From assembly GCF_000717175.1 (NCBI RefSeq), contig NZ_JNYD01000004.1, positions 62,001 to 126,000 of the forward strand: a stretch of 64,000 nt of DNA, read 5' to 3'. Both the position numbers and the translations under genes were made by a program. Of the stretch, positions 63,231 to 64,000 are shown piece by piece. The DNA comes from Pseudonocardia autotrophica (GTDB taxonomy: Bacteria > Actinomycetota > Actinomycetes > Mycobacteriales > Pseudonocardiaceae). How positions within the stretch are numbered: the stretch's first letter is position 1; each line of letters opens with the position of its first letter. Below the pieces are notes generated by a model that was given only the letters and a program-made list of their open reading frames with translations, did no database searches and was not told the origin of the DNA.

Positions 63231-64000
63231 GTGGACAGGACGACGGTCTCGGCGGCCCCGGCGGCGGGCGCCCGCACGGCATGGGTGACGGCACTGCTCG
63301 CGGTGCTGGCCGGCCCCGCGCTGGTGCACCTGCTGACCTCCGAGCCCATGGGCATGTGGCGGCAGCTGTCGTCCGTCACCGGGCTCGTGGCCCTGTCCGC
63401 GCTCGTCTGCACCGCCGCGCTGCCGTCCCGGCTGCGCGGGCTGACCCGGGCCTTCGGCATCGAGACCGTCGTCGGGCTGCACCGCCAGCTCGGCATCCTC
63501 TCCGCGGTCCTCATCGCGGTGCACCTGGCGGCCGTCGTCGCGGCCAACCCCACCCAGGTCTCGCTGCTGATGGTGTCCACCGCGCCGAACCGGGCCCGCG
63601 CGGCCGTCGCCGCCACGGTGTCGATCGCGCTGCTGGTCGTGCTGGCGCTCTACCGGCGCAGGTTCAACCTGCGCTACGAGGTCTGGCGCTGGCTGCACGT
63701 GATGCTGGCCGTGTTCGTGCTGGGCGGCTCCGCACTGCACGTCCTGTGGCTGCAGCACCTGGTGAACGACGCCGTGATGGGCCCGATCCTCACCGCGCTC
63801 GGCATGCTCGTCGTGGTCGTGTTCACGATGCGCTGGTGGGGCCGGTCGGTGCTCGAGCACGGCGGCGAGTTCGTCGTGCAGGCGGTGCGGGCCGAGAACC
63901 CGACCGTGACCACGCTGGTGCTGTCCCCGCGCGACGGCGGCGAGGGCCTGCGTTTCTCGCCCGGCCAGTTCGCCTGGGTGCGGCTGCAGCGCTCGGCGGT
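63231..64000 (+). CDS. Ferric-reductase-like transmembrane oxidoreductase, N-terminal part (runs off the right edge)
   Basis: The visible 256 residues have about six membrane helices in a ferric-reductase-like domain (pfam FRD type). Haem-ligand-type histidines are in VVGLHRQLGILSAVLIAVHLAA near residue 82 and WRWLHVMLAVFVLGGSALHVL near 155. The start of the FAD-binding domain follows (LRFSPGQFAWVRLQ). With the missing NAD-binding part this would be a membrane flavocytochrome that passes electrons from NAD(P)H across the membrane. The GTG start lies behind a -10 box without a ribosome site. Confidence 0.88.
   Translation, partial: MDRTTVSAAPAAGARTAWVTALLAVLAGPALVHLLTSEPMGMWRQLSSVTGLVALSALVCTAALPSRLRGLTRAFGIETVVGLHRQLGILSAVLIAVHLAAVVAANPTQVSLLMVSTAPNRARAAVAATVSIALLVVLALYRRRFNLRYEVWRWLHVMLAVFVLGGSALHVLWLQHLVNDAVMGPILTALGMLVVVVFTMRWWGRSVLEHGGEFVVQAVRAENPTVTTLVLSPRDGGEGLRFSPGQFAWVRLQRSA

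Overview
The window is high-GC actinobacterial DNA with GTG starts, ATGA/GTGA gene overlaps, a WhiB regulator, a GlxR-type CRP protein, leaderless-type promoters and gene neighbourhoods shared with Mycobacterium. Gene content suggests a free-living member of the Pseudonocardiales (Pseudonocardia-like). This is inferred from gene order and family knowledge; no database search was run. No rRNA, tRNA, CRISPR array, prophage or transposase was recognised.

Layout. (1) 1-24.3 kb is a core block whose order follows M. tuberculosis Rv3682 to Rv3671c as I remember it: class A PBP with PASTA (ponA2), whiB4, paired ArsA-type ATPases, DUF4177, RidA, metallo-beta-lactamase fold hydrolase, crp, small membrane protein, nth, TlpA-like thioredoxin, NUDIX, marP. 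Interleaved are a methyltransferase, a DUF3618 protein, a 1271-residue low-complexity protein, a Gfo/Idh oxidoreductase, a second NUDIX protein and an MFS transporter. purA and an Rv0358-like gene follow. (2) 24.3-35.4 kb is a nitrogen-scavenging island: ureABCFGD behind a GlnR-box-like element, then allantoicase, a PhyH-type dioxygenase, HIU hydrolase, hydantoin/allantoin racemase, an NCS1 permease and urate oxidase. Urate would be imported, oxidised and hydrolysed towards allantoate and ureidoglycolate, releasing urea for urease. Allantoinase, OHCU decarboxylase and ureE are absent here. (3) 35.4-43.2 kb holds a secreted peptidase, a DUF6986 aldolase-like protein, an acyltransferase, small proteins, an antibiotic-resistance-type ABC-F protein with an attenuator-like leader, and a FUSC protein. 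(4) 43.2-47.3 kb resumes core genes (DUF3151, fba, sigma factor, two DedA proteins). (5) 47.3-54.7 kb is mixed: GH76, DUF4262, GlxA-type regulator, PfpI protein, DUF1330, thiolase with SDR, and an rRNA/tRNA methyltransferase. (6) 54.7-59.0 kb has a GAF-Fis activator divergent from amidohydrolase-DUF59-alcohol dehydrogenase, the accessory trio of propane monooxygenase clusters but without the monooxygenase. (7) 59.1-64 kb holds a broken NmrA gene, a variant FtsH protease coupled to a lipoprotein, and a truncated ferric-reductase-like gene.

The most unusual DNA features are: three intergenic arrays of 22-bp imperfect palindromes, mostly spaced 40-41 bp; hairpin repeats that have entered the ureF and ureD coding sequences in frame; and a leader before the ABC-F gene in which a three-codon upstream ORF is followed by a 9-bp arm complementary to the bases just before the start codon.
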